Assembly: GCA_963756115.1 (NCBI GenBank)
Contig: CAVWMN010000003.1
Span: forward strand, 62,001-126,000
Direction of reading: 5' to 3'
Length of the DNA: 64,000 nt
Source of the DNA: JTS-RE37 sp963756115
GTDB lineage: Bacteria > Bacteroidota > Bacteroidia > Flavobacteriales > Flavobacteriaceae
The stretch's first letter is position 1. Each line of letters begins with the position of its first letter. Both the position numbers and the translations under genes were made by a program. Of this stretch, positions 1 through 8,831 are shown piece by piece. Under the pieces are notes generated by a model. The model was not told the origin of the DNA and did not search any database. It saw only the letters and a list, made by a program, of their open reading frames with translations.

Positions 1-2
1 TA

Positions 3-1934
3 AAGCTAGAGCTGCCATCGGGGGGATTGCAATTTCAGGAAAACCTTCCCGTCCGGGGGTATATGTCCTCCGTGGACCCTGTCCTTTCATTCGGACTGGG
101 TGGGGACACTTCCTTTAAAGTCGAAGTAATTTGGGCAGACGGTACTGTTCAACACATTGAAAATTTAGCGCCGGACACCCTGCATAAAATTGAGTATGCC
201 CCGCAGGAGAAATATATTCCCATAGCCGAAACGGACCCTCAAAAGGTTTTCGGGCTGTTAAATGCCGATAGCTTAGGGTTGACCTACAAACATGAAGAAT
301 ATGCATTCGATGAATTCAAAAGAACGTTTTCCCTTCACCAGCAATATACCCAACATTCCCCGGGAATGGCGATAGGGGATGTTGACGGAAATGGCCTGGA
401 CGATATTTTCATCGGCGCGGATCCCAACCAGTTACGTACGATCTACCTTCAAAAAACTGCTGGCAGGTTTGAGGCATTACCGCAGGGTAAAAATAACCTG
501 GAAGATATGGGGGCACTTCTGTTTGATACAGATAATGATGGCGATAAAGATCTTTATGTGGTCAGCGGTGGAAGTGTAAACCTAAAAGATAAGGACTACA
601 TCTACAATGATAGATTATACCTGAACGATGGGAAGGGCAATATGGTGCGTTCCCAAAACAGGATCCCCATTACCCATTTCAGCGGGAGTGTGGTTACAGC
701 CGCAGATTTTGACCATGACGGCGATCTGGATCTCTTTAGGGGAAGCAGGGTCCGTGCTGGCGAATTTCCAATGACACCCGATAATTATCTTTTGCGAAAT
801 GATAACGGCATATTCCGGGATGTTACACCGGAGCTGGCTCAAGGGCTGCAAAAAGCCGGTATGGTAAGTGCTGCAGTATGGACGGATTATAACCAGGATG
901 GCTGGTTCGATTTAGTGGTGGTTGGAGAATTTATGCCGGTTACATTTTATCAAAACCACCATGGAAAATTGGTAAAGGATGAAGTTGCCACCCTTCCCGA
1001 TTCAAGCGGTTGGTGGAACAGCATAGTTGCGGCCGATTTCGACCAGGATGGGGATGTGGATTATATAGCCGGAAACCTGGGACTCAATAGCCAGTATAAA
1101 GCAACGATTGATGAACCGATAAAGGTATACGGGTTCGATTTTGATGGTAACGGCGCGGTGGATCCCGTCATTACCTATTATAAAGAAGGTAAAGATGTTC
1201 CTGTTGCCGTCCGGGATGTTATGCACGACCAATTGAGCAGCATTATCAACAAACGTTTCGGAAGTTATGAGGCATATTCAAGCGCCGGGATCAAAGATAT
1301 TTTTGATGAAAAGGAACTAAAACAAGCACTGGTGCTTTCGGCAGGTGAAATGCGCAGCGTTTACATTGAAAATAAGGGCAACTCGCAGTTTGTCTTCAAA
1401 CCCCTGCCCATGGAGGCACAAATATCCCCGGTTTTTGGTTTATTGGCGGATGATTTTAACGGGGATGGCTTCCCGGATGTGCTGCTGGTCGGTAATTCTG
1501 AAGCATTTGAAACATACACCGGCACCTATGATGCTTCCATGGGAACGCTTTTGCTGGGAAACGGGGATGGTGGTTTCAGGTATGTGCCACAATCCAGGTC
1601 CGGCCTCTACCTGGAACATGACCAGAAAGCAGTGGGAACGATCCATACCGGAAAGGAGAACCTGATCGTGTTGACGAACAACAATGCCGAAACCCAATTG
1701 TTGCGGTCATCCTATCAGGAAAGAGGCGAATACATTTCCCTTGAACCGATGGAGGTTTCTTTGGAAATCGTTCGCAGCAGTGGAAAAACCGAGCGGAGGG
1801 AAATCGGTTATGGGGCTGGCTACCTTACCCAATCCTCCAGGGGATTCTTTGTCAAAAAGGATACAGTTCGGGAAATCCGTTTGTATGATTTTTCAGGAAA
1901 ATTAACAAGGACCATTAAGGCCGAAAACACATGA
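3..1934 (+). CDS. VCBS/FG-GAP repeat protein with ASPIC/UnbV domains (5' end outside window)
   Basis: The reading frame is already open at the first complete codon (base 3), so this is the C-terminal ~640 residues of a longer secreted protein; the TTG at 27 is not a credible start. The first ~70 residues look like an ASPIC/UnbV domain (GYMSSVDPVLSFGLG followed by a VIWADGT segment). They are followed by at least seven calcium-binding FG-GAP/VCBS loops of the DxDxDGxxD type (for example DVDGNGLDDIFIG, DFDHDGDLDLF, DFDQDGDVDYIAG, DFNGDGFPDVLLVG), which should fold as a beta-propeller. A second ASPIC-like tail closes the protein. Such proteins are secreted and often sit in polysaccharide-use loci of Bacteroidota, but their biochemical role is not known. 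Its stop overlaps the next start by 4 bp (ATGA), so it is probably translationally coupled to the GH43 gene. Confidence 0.85.
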   Translation, partial: KLELPSGGLQFQENLPVRGYMSSVDPVLSFGLGGDTSFKVEVIWADGTVQHIENLAPDTLHKIEYAPQEKYIPIAETDPQKVFGLLNADSLGLTYKHEEYAFDEFKRTFSLHQQYTQHSPGMAIGDVDGNGLDDIFIGADPNQLRTIYLQKTAGRFEALPQGKNNLEDMGALLFDTDNDGDKDLYVVSGGSVNLKDKDYIYNDRLYLNDGKGNMVRSQNRIPITHFSGSVVTAADFDHDGDLDLFRGSRVRAGEFPMTPDNYLLRNDNGIFRDVTPELAQGLQKAGMVSAAVWTDYNQDGWFDLVVVGEFMPVTFYQNHHGKLVKDEVATLPDSSGWWNSIVAADFDQDGDVDYIAGNLGLNSQYKATIDEPIKVYGFDFDGNGAVDPVITYYKEGKDVPVAVRDVMHDQLSSIINKRFGSYEAYSSAGIKDIFDEKELKQALVLSAGEMRSVYIENKGNSQFVFKPLPMEAQISPVFGLLADDFNGDGFPDVLLVGNSEAFETYTGTYDASMGTLLLGNGDGGFRYVPQSRSGLYLEHDQKAVGTIHTGKENLIVLTNNNAETQLLRSSYQERGEYISLEPMEVSLEIVRSSGKTERREIGYGAGYLTQSSRGFFVKKDTVREIRLYDFSGKLTRTIKAENT

Positions 1935-2998
1935 AGTCCGTTCTAAAATTCAGGGATATTCCAGGGCTCAGGAAACTGCTCCCCTGTCTGCTTGGTACTT
2001 TTGTATCGGTGCAGGCGATTGCACAACAGCCCGATCCTCCGGGACAGGTTGTCGAAAACGGGATGGCCAAAAATGAAGCCTACCTGTTTGCGCACATGAC
2101 CCATGAAGATTACGGCAGATTGTATTATTCGGTAAGTGAGGATGGCCTTCACTGGGATCGCCTGCATAACGGGAAAAGGGTGTTCGAAGGCTATCAGGGG
2201 CATCCCGATATCTGTAAAGGCCCAGACGGAAAATATTATATCGCAGGTAATACCAGTGACGGTTCTCCTGACATCACTATCTGGGTATCGGACGACCTGA
2301 TCAACTGGGAAACCCATGCCGTTTTTACACCCGACCTAAAAAGTACCCCTGATTATTCACAGGCTTTACAACGTATCGGGGCACCAAAATTATTTTATGA
2401 CCCGGAATCTTCCCAGTTCGTGATGACCTGGCATACCCCCCATCAGGAAGGTACGGAGGAGGATCCTGAACGGTACTGGGCAAGCCAGCGCACCTTATAT
2501 GTGCTTTCAAAAGACCTGAAAACTTTTTCAGAGACCCCGCAACGGTTGTTTGATTGGGATTTTGGTACCATCGATGTCATTATAAGAAAAGTTGAAGACA
2601 CCTATTATGCCATCCTAAAGGATGAAACCTATCCCACCTTATACTGGCCGACCGGTAAGACGATACGTGTTGCAAGGTCGGGTTCCCTGCTGGGACCGTA
2701 TTCCCTGCCTTCCGATCCTATAAGTCCCAATTTCAGGGAGGCTCCCATGCTGATCCCTTCCCCGGATGACAAAATCTGGTACCTGTATTATGAGCAGTAT
2801 CCCGGGGTTTCCTACGGACTGTCTATTGCCGATAATATGAACGGCCCCTGGTACCAGGCATCGGGATATACTTTTTACAGCGATTGGGACAAGTACAGCT
2901 TTCCGGAAAAAGTCAGGCATGGGTGTATGATCACTATATCAGGAAAAGAATATGATGCCCTGGTGCAGCAATTCGGGATTCAAAAAGAAAAAAATTAA
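1931..2998 (+). CDS. Glycoside hydrolase family 43-like enzyme
   Basis: 355 residues. The start overlaps the upstream stop by 4 bp. The N-terminus has a basic stretch, a hydrophobic core and an AIAQQ site, which suggests a Sec signal peptide. The rest has the five-bladed beta-propeller pattern of GH43. The three catalytic carboxylates can be placed by context: Asp93 in GHPDI (general base), Asp215 in GTIDV (pKa modulator) and Glu270 in REAPM (general acid). GH43 enzymes remove or cut alpha-L-arabinofuranosyl or beta-xylosyl units by inversion. The subfamily and exact substrate cannot be read from sequence alone; the neighbouring GH43 enzymes suggest arabinan or arabinosylated side chains. Confidence 0.82.
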   Translation: MKSVLKFRDIPGLRKLLPCLLGTFVSVQAIAQQPDPPGQVVENGMAKNEAYLFAHMTHEDYGRLYYSVSEDGLHWDRLHNGKRVFEGYQGHPDICKGPDGKYYIAGNTSDGSPDITIWVSDDLINWETHAVFTPDLKSTPDYSQALQRIGAPKLFYDPESSQFVMTWHTPHQEGTEEDPERYWASQRTLYVLSKDLKTFSETPQRLFDWDFGTIDVIIRKVEDTYYAILKDETYPTLYWPTGKTIRVARSGSLLGPYSLPSDPISPNFREAPMLIPSPDDKIWYLYYEQYPGVSYGLSIADNMNGPWYQASGYTFYSDWDKYSFPEKVRHGCMITISGKEYDALVQQFGIQKEKN

Positions 2999-3026
2999 AA
3001 TGTAAACCCTGACCAAATTGTAAATA

Positions 3027-4070
3027 ATGAAATCAAGAGCTCTAAACTATTTGATTGTGGCGTTCTCTCTTTGCGGGCTTTTTGCGCAGGCACAGCCAAA
3101 GACCTTTACAAATCCGCTGATCCCTTCAGGGGCCGATCCGTATAGTACCTTCCACAACGGCTATTATGCCTACACCAACACGGTAGGGAATAAGCTGGTG
3201 CTCTGGAAAACCAGGAATCTCGCCGATTTGGCCAACGCAGAGAGCAAAACCATCTGGATTCCACCTAAGGGAACTGATTATTCCCATGAAATATGGGCGC
3301 CGGAGGTACATTTTATCGACGGTAAATGGTATGTCTATTTTGCCGCGGATAACGGTAATAACGACACCCACAGGATGTATGTGCTCGAAAATGCGTCAGA
3401 TGATCCCTTTGAAGGGGAATGGGTCTTTAAGGGAAAGATTGCCGCCAAAACAGATAAATGGGCCATCGACGGAAACGTTTTCAGGCATAATGGCCAGCTC
3501 TATATGATATGGTCCGGTTGGGAAGGCGATGTCAACGGGCAACAGGATATTTTTATTGCCAAAATGAAGAACCCTTTGGAAATAGAGGGAGACCGGATCC
3601 GGATCGCATATCCTAAGTACGATTGGGAAAAGAATTGGAATACGGGCACTTCAGACAAAAATCCTCCAAAAGTACTGGTGAATGAAGGGCCGCAGTTTCT
3701 AATGCATGGAGAAAAAATATTCATCGTTTTTTCGGCCAGTGGATGCTGGACGGATTTTTACAGCCTTGGCCTGATGACCTTTACAGGTAGTGATGACCTC
3801 ATGGACGCATCGGCCTGGGTAAAATCGGAAAAACCCATTTTTACGCAATCCCAAAAATATGGGGTGTATGCCCCCGGCCACAATTCATTCTTTAAATCGC
3901 CGGACGGCACCCAGGATTGGATCCTGTACCATGCAAATTCCAAACCCGGACAGGGTTGTGGCCAATTGCGGTCGCCACGCATGCAAAAAATATATTGGGA
4001 TACCGATGGATATCCATTTTTGGGAGAACCCCTGCCGGAAAATATTATGCTGGAAATTCCGTCAGAATAA
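3027..4070 (+). CDS. GH43 alpha-L-arabinofuranosidase, GH43_26-like
   Basis: 347 residues with a signal peptide (hydrophobic core, then FAQAQ). The motifs GADPY (Asp37, general base), AIDGNVF (Asp148, pKa modulator) and VNEGPQF (Glu220, general acid) are the GH43 triad. The segments EIWAPEVHFIDGKWYVYFAA and GQLYMIWSGWEG, together with a C-terminal GVYAPGHNSFFKSPDG stretch, resemble subfamily 26 exo-alpha-1,5-L-arabinofuranosidases such as Streptomyces avermitilis Araf43A. The expected role is release of arabinose from the non-reducing ends of arabino-oligosaccharides in the periplasm or outside the cell. It lies 28 bp after the previous GH43 gene. The subfamily call rests on remembered motifs, not a search. 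Confidence 0.87.
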   Translation: MKSRALNYLIVAFSLCGLFAQAQPKTFTNPLIPSGADPYSTFHNGYYAYTNTVGNKLVLWKTRNLADLANAESKTIWIPPKGTDYSHEIWAPEVHFIDGKWYVYFAADNGNNDTHRMYVLENASDDPFEGEWVFKGKIAAKTDKWAIDGNVFRHNGQLYMIWSGWEGDVNGQQDIFIAKMKNPLEIEGDRIRIAYPKYDWEKNWNTGTSDKNPPKVLVNEGPQFLMHGEKIFIVFSASGCWTDFYSLGLMTFTGSDDLMDASAWVKSEKPIFTQSQKYGVYAPGHNSFFKSPDGTQDWILYHANSKPGQGCGQLRSPRMQKIYWDTDGYPFLGEPLPENIMLEIPSE

Positions 4071-4139
4071 CTATACATATCACTATGATTTTTAAATGTA
4101 TATAAGATTTTGAGTTAGCTTAGTTTGAGTTAGTGTAGC

Positions 4140-4171
4140 AATTATCGGGCTTTGAAAAAGGCCCGGTAATT
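4140..4171 (+). terminator. Stem-loop between GH43 genes, candidate attenuator or terminator
   Basis: AATTATCGGGC and GCCCGGTAATT form an 11-bp stem with one G-T wobble around a 10-base loop. Only a short T-rich stretch (CTATTT) follows, so it may be a weak terminator or an mRNA-processing or stability hairpin that lowers expression of the downstream genes. It lies in the largest gap of the sugar operon (157 bp). Confidence 0.5.
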
Positions 4172-4227
4172 CTATTTAATTGTGAAAAAAAACCTTAAAT
4201 GAAACTGATATAATCCAGGTAAAAAAA

Positions 4228-5385
4228 ATGAAAATAGTAAATAAGCTTCCCTTGATCCCAGGATTGATCGTGCTTGTTTTTTCTGTTTCCTGCAATCAGG
4301 GAAAAAAAGAAACAAATACGGCTCCCAGGGAAAATACAGCCGGATATACAAACCCTCTGGAGGTAGAATTTGGCGATCCTTATATTCTGGACAATGGGGA
4401 CGGCACTTTTTACATGTATGGTACAGGAGGCGGCGCAAAGGATGGGTTTGCTACTTATTCATCAAACAACCTTACGGATTGGAAATATGAAGGGCAGGTA
4501 TATTATGGAAATACCGAAAGCTCCTGGGGTGTAAAAAACTTCTGGGCACCGGAAGTCTATCTGATAAACGGTAAATACTATCTCTTTTTCAGTGCAGACT
4601 GGCGCGAGAACCCGACGGATGAACTTGAAAACTTCAGGATAGGCGTGGCCGTATCGGATCGGGCTACCGGCCCTTTTGTCGATTTGTCCGATAAGCCACT
4701 TTTTGATCCTGGTTACCCCATCATCGATGCAAATGTTCTTAAGGATGATGATGGACAGTACTATCTGTACTATTCCCGGGCGTGCTATAAACATCCTGTT
4801 GAAAGTGAAATAGCCGATTGGGCACAAAAGGAAGGGTTATACGAAGAAATAGAGGAAAGTTGGGTTTACGGCATCAAGCTCCGGCCCGATTTTAAGGATG
4901 TTATCGGGGAGCCCGTTTTATTGCTTAACCCTCCTAAAAAAATAGACGATAAAAATGCCGAATGGGAGAGCCGTTCGGTTACCGCTAAGGAAGTCAACCG
5001 CCGATGGACGGAAGGTTCGTTTATCTTTAAACATAACGGCACCTATTACATTATGTATTCTGCAAACCATTTTGCAGGTGAAAATTATGCGGTGGGATAC
5101 GCTACCGGCCCCTCGGCCCTGGGGCCCTTTACCAAAGCAGCCAATAACCCGGTTTTGGAGAAAAACACGTCAAGCGGTGGTGACGTCACCGGAACAGGCC
5201 ACAACATGGTACTTTTCCTTGATGATGAGAACAAAATGTATTGTGTATACCATGGGCGTACAAAAAACACCGGCAATAACCGGGTCGTTTTTATGGATGA
5301 AATGGAAATCGGGGAAGATGGCCAACTGGCCGTAAAAGGACCGACCACCGACCCAAGGCCACACCCTTTAGTAAATGTTGAGTAA
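4228..5385 (+). CDS. GH43 lipoprotein
   Basis: 385 residues. The N-terminus carries a lipobox-like VFSVSC followed by N and Q and a charged linker, so it is probably a lipoprotein exposed at the outer membrane or in the periplasm. The GH43 triad is Asp50 in FGDPYIL, Asp167 in IDANVL and Glu262 in TEGSFIF. The GKYYLFFSADW and TYYIMYSANHF strands are typical of GH43 endo-arabinanases and related exo-enzymes. The extra ~100 residues between the second and third catalytic residues are mostly an inserted acidic helical region. It follows the hairpin at 4140 and is 22 bp before the GH-A gene. Arabinan or arabino-oligosaccharide cleavage is the likely activity. Confidence 0.85.
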   Translation: MKIVNKLPLIPGLIVLVFSVSCNQGKKETNTAPRENTAGYTNPLEVEFGDPYILDNGDGTFYMYGTGGGAKDGFATYSSNNLTDWKYEGQVYYGNTESSWGVKNFWAPEVYLINGKYYLFFSADWRENPTDELENFRIGVAVSDRATGPFVDLSDKPLFDPGYPIIDANVLKDDDGQYYLYYSRACYKHPVESEIADWAQKEGLYEEIEESWVYGIKLRPDFKDVIGEPVLLLNPPKKIDDKNAEWESRSVTAKEVNRRWTEGSFIFKHNGTYYIMYSANHFAGENYAVGYATGPSALGPFTKAANNPVLEKNTSSGGDVTGTGHNMVLFLDDENKMYCVYHGRTKNTGNNRVVFMDEMEIGEDGQLAVKGPTTDPRPHPLVNVE

Positions 5386-5407
5386 TTAATCCGATAAATA
5401 CGTAGAA

Positions 5408-6499
5408 ATGAAAAAACTGCAAGTAACACTTATCCTCCTCTTGATCGTCTCGCTGGCTTCTGCTCAGGAGGAGCTCCTTGAAAAAAATAAATGGTCGCGT
5501 GAAAAGGCGCATGAATGGTATGCCCAGCACGACTGGATGACCGGGGCCAATTTTAATCCCAGTACGGCCATCAACCAATTGGAAATGTGGCAGGAAGACA
5601 CCTTTGACCCGGAGACCATAGACCGGGAACTTGGCTATGCGGAAGGGATAGGCTTCAACACTATGCGGGTTTATCTCCACAGCCTGGCCTATAAAGCTGA
5701 TCCCGAAGGTTTCAAAAAACGGATGGATACCTACCTGGGTATCGCCGATAAGCATGGTATCCAAACGCTGTTCGTATTCTTTGACGATGTTTGGAAGAAG
5801 GTACCCAAAATAGGGAAACAACCAGAGCCCGTCCCCGGCACCCATAATTCGGGATGGGTACAGGATCCAGGGGACCCCGCGTCAAAAGAGGAAAAGAATT
5901 TCCCCGAATTGGAAACCTATGTAAAGGACATCCTGAAAACATTTGCCAACGATAAACGCGTTTTGATGTGGGACCTGTATAACGAGCCGGGCAATACGGA
6001 TAAATTGACCACCTCCATGCCGTTGTTGAAAAAGATCTTCCAATGGGCCCGTGAGATCAATCCGAGCCAGCCCCTGACCGCTGGGCTATGGCGGTGGAGC
6101 TTCCATGAGCTGAACACTTTTCAGGCACAGAACTCAGACATCATGACCTACCACCAGTATGAAGGGCCGAAAGAGCACCAGTTGATTATCGATCTATTAA
6201 AAACACATGGCCGTCCCATGGTCTGTACCGAATATATGGCACGGACGAACAATAGCCGGTTTTCGAACATTCTTCCCATCTTAAAGAAAGAAAACATCGG
6301 GGCTATCAACTGGGGCCTGGTCGACGGAAGATCGAACACCAAATACGCATGGAATACGCCTATTGAAGATGGCAGCGAACCTGTAGAATGGTTCCATGAA
6401 GTGTTCCGAAAAGATGGCAGCCCGTACCGGCAGGATGAAGTGGATCTGATTAAAAAACTGAACGCTGAACCGAATAATACAATGGTTGATGAAAAGTAA
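5408..6499 (+). CDS. Clan GH-A (GH5-like) glycoside hydrolase
   Basis: 363 residues with a clear Sec signal peptide (LLLIVSLASAQ). It has the TIM-barrel signs of clan GH-A: NTMRVYLHS, then DLYNEPGN with the acid/base Glu193, then VCTEYMAR with the probable nucleophile Glu275, and NWGLVDG near the last strand. Homologues are often labelled cellulase-family or 1,4-beta-xylanase, but those names are not well supported. It may cut the backbone or a beta-linked side chain of the polymer whose arabinose is removed by the neighbouring GH43 enzymes. Its end overlaps the next gene. Confidence 0.75.
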   Translation: MKKLQVTLILLLIVSLASAQEELLEKNKWSREKAHEWYAQHDWMTGANFNPSTAINQLEMWQEDTFDPETIDRELGYAEGIGFNTMRVYLHSLAYKADPEGFKKRMDTYLGIADKHGIQTLFVFFDDVWKKVPKIGKQPEPVPGTHNSGWVQDPGDPASKEEKNFPELETYVKDILKTFANDKRVLMWDLYNEPGNTDKLTTSMPLLKKIFQWAREINPSQPLTAGLWRWSFHELNTFQAQNSDIMTYHQYEGPKEHQLIIDLLKTHGRPMVCTEYMARTNNSRFSNILPILKKENIGAINWGLVDGRSNTKYAWNTPIEDGSEPVEWFHEVFRKDGSPYRQDEVDLIKKLNAEPNNTMVDEK

Positions 6500-7667
6500 C
6501 ATTTTTGTAATGTTGGTAAATTTAGTTCTAATCCTTGGCGTTTCGTGTAAGGACAGGCCAACGAAGGAAGCCGCTGCCGAAGCCTCAGTAGCTGTGAATG
6601 CCGCAGATAGGGAAACAGGGCTTTCAGAAAAGGCATTCGATACGATTATCGATGGCAAACCAGTAAAACTATACTGGTTGGAAAACGAAAACCTCAAACT
6701 CGCCATTACAAATTACGGGGGGCGTTTTGTGGGTCTCTGGACCCCCGATAAAAACGGTGAAATGACCGACGTGGTTGTGGGCTTGAACAGCACAAAGCAA
6801 TATGTTGAAGCCACTGAGCCCTATTTTGGGGCTACCATAGGGAGGGTCGGTAACCGCATTGCCGGGGGTAAGTTTACCCTGGACGGAAAGGAATATACGA
6901 TCCCCGTCAACAACGGGGAAAACTCCCTGCACGGCGGAAAAAAAGGATTTCAGGCCGTGGTTTGGGATGCAGAACAACCTGATGATCATACATTGGTACT
7001 GCGTTACGGATCCGCCGACGGAGAACAGGGATTCCCCGGAAACCTGAATGTGAAAGTGACCTACAGCCTGACGGGCTCCAATTCCGTAAAAATGGAATAC
7101 GAGGCCAATACCGATAAGCCTACGGTTGTGAATCTAACCAACCACGCCTTTTTTAATTTGAACGGGGAAGGCAGCGGCACCATCTTACATCATACGCTGC
7201 GAATTTATGCCGATAAATTTACGCCTGTTGATGCAGGCCTGATCCCGACAGGCGAATTGAAGGATGTGAAGGGGACTCCTTTCGATTTTTCGGAACCACA
7301 TACCATAGGCGAGAGAATTGAAACCGACAATGAACAATTGAAAAATGGGGGTGGCTATGACCATAACTATATATTGAACGGTACGCAGACCAACGGTATG
7401 AACCATGCCGCAACCGTAGCAGGCGACCAATCGGGTATCGTGATGGATGTCTATACCGAAGAACCCGGGCTCCAATTTTACAGCGGTAATTTTATGGGAG
7501 GCAAAAACACCTTTAAATCCGGTACCCGGGATGATTTCAGGACGGCTTTCTGCCTGGAAACACAACATTTTCCCGATGCCCCCAATCAGCCCGGTTTTCC
7601 CCCGATCACCTTACAACCGGGGGAGATTTATCATACGGTTTCAGAATATAAATTCTCAATTAAATAA
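6489..7667 (+). CDS. galM: Aldose 1-epimerase (mutarotase) lipoprotein
   Basis: 392 residues from the ATG at 6489, chosen over the TTG at 6486 because it gives a normal lipoprotein signal (LGVSC). Aldose 1-epimerase features are TIGRVGNRIAGGKF, NLTNHAFFNLNG with the catalytic His, GGYDHNYIL, and FCLETQHFPDAPN with the catalytic Glu. GalM speeds interconversion of alpha and beta anomers of released sugars before uptake. The start overlaps the GH-A gene by 11 bp, supporting one operon. Periplasmic or outer-membrane mutarotases are common in Bacteroidota sugar loci. Confidence 0.92.
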   Translation: MKSNIFVMLVNLVLILGVSCKDRPTKEAAAEASVAVNAADRETGLSEKAFDTIIDGKPVKLYWLENENLKLAITNYGGRFVGLWTPDKNGEMTDVVVGLNSTKQYVEATEPYFGATIGRVGNRIAGGKFTLDGKEYTIPVNNGENSLHGGKKGFQAVVWDAEQPDDHTLVLRYGSADGEQGFPGNLNVKVTYSLTGSNSVKMEYEANTDKPTVVNLTNHAFFNLNGEGSGTILHHTLRIYADKFTPVDAGLIPTGELKDVKGTPFDFSEPHTIGERIETDNEQLKNGGGYDHNYILNGTQTNGMNHAATVAGDQSGIVMDVYTEEPGLQFYSGNFMGGKNTFKSGTRDDFRTAFCLETQHFPDAPNQPGFPPITLQPGEIYHTVSEYKFSIK

Positions 7668-7676
7668 TTCGGAATT

Positions 7677-8660
7677 ATGCAAAAATTGTGGTTCCTGGTC
7701 TCAATTATGGCACTTACACCCAGTACAGGGTATTCCCAAAATGAATCCAATTCGGCTTCATCTTCCATCTACCTGGCCGACCCCACGATCTTCCTACATG
7801 ACGATGTATATTATTTGTACGGAACAAATGGCGATCCGAACCTTTCCGAAAAACAAGGATTTCCGGTCTATACTTCCAAAGACCTGAAAACCTGGGAAGG
7901 TCCTGTAGGTGCTGCCGGTGGCCTTGCCCTTAAAAAAGGCGATGCCTTTGGTACGAAAGGATTCTGGGCTCCACAGGTATTTACGTATCAGGACAAATTC
8001 TTCATGGCCTATACGGCTGACGAACATATCGCAATGGCCCGGGCCGAGAGTCCCTTGGGGCCGTTCACCAATACCGCCAGGGAAGACTTAAAAGCTGAGG
8101 TAAAACAAATTGACCCATTCCTATTTTTTGATGAAGATGGAAAGATATACTTATACCACGTACGGCTTACGGCAGGAAACCGGATTTTCGTTGCAGAGAT
8201 GAGAGACGACCTATCTGGAATTATACCGGGGACATTGACGGAATGCATTTCCGGGCAACTGCCGTGGGAGAATACCCAAAACACTGATTGGCCGGTAACT
8301 GAAGGGCCTACCGTGATAAAGCATAACGGATTATATTACCTGCTGTATTCCGCCAATGATTTTAGAAATCCTGATTATGCTGTCGGCTATGCCACCAGCA
8401 AAAGTCCGCTGGGACCCTGGATAAAATCAACTAATAGCCCACTTATCACAAAAGGCATGCTCGGGATCAACGGTACCGGTCATGGCGATGTTTTTACTGA
8501 TACAGAAGGCGAAATGCATTATGTACTGCATACGCACCTTACCGATTCAGTGGTCCACCCGCGGAGGACTGCTGTCCTAAAAATGAATTTTCAGGAAGCG
8601 GAAGAAGGACCTGATCTTTTAACTATACAAGGGAAAACATTTCGATTTTTAAGGAATTAG
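7677..8660 (+). CDS. GH43 secreted glycosidase
   Basis: 327 residues, starting 9 bp after galM. The N-terminus looks like a signal peptide (LVSIMALTPSTGYSQ). The triad is Asp35 in LADPTIF, Asp146 in QIDPFLF and Glu209 in TEGPTVI; the histidine in GTGHGDVF fits the metal-ligand or conserved GH43 His in the central cavity. It is short for the family and contains only the propeller. It is the last gene of the operon; no convincing terminator hairpin was seen in the 171 bp before the convergent LRR gene. Confidence 0.85.
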   Translation: MQKLWFLVSIMALTPSTGYSQNESNSASSSIYLADPTIFLHDDVYYLYGTNGDPNLSEKQGFPVYTSKDLKTWEGPVGAAGGLALKKGDAFGTKGFWAPQVFTYQDKFFMAYTADEHIAMARAESPLGPFTNTAREDLKAEVKQIDPFLFFDEDGKIYLYHVRLTAGNRIFVAEMRDDLSGIIPGTLTECISGQLPWENTQNTDWPVTEGPTVIKHNGLYYLLYSANDFRNPDYAVGYATSKSPLGPWIKSTNSPLITKGMLGINGTGHGDVFTDTEGEMHYVLHTHLTDSVVHPRRTAVLKMNFQEAEEGPDLLTIQGKTFRFLRN

Positions 8661-8831
8661 ATTAGAGAAATCACTACTGTAAAGAGTGTGGGATCGTATA
8701 GTTGGATTACATAAGGTACATATCATACCATACTAAATCAAACGGCATCTGAAGTCGACGTATATAATTGCCGGCTTTTCCTATTTTAAACAGGGGTATT
8801 GACGTGCCACTCCTGCAACCCTGCAACCTGG

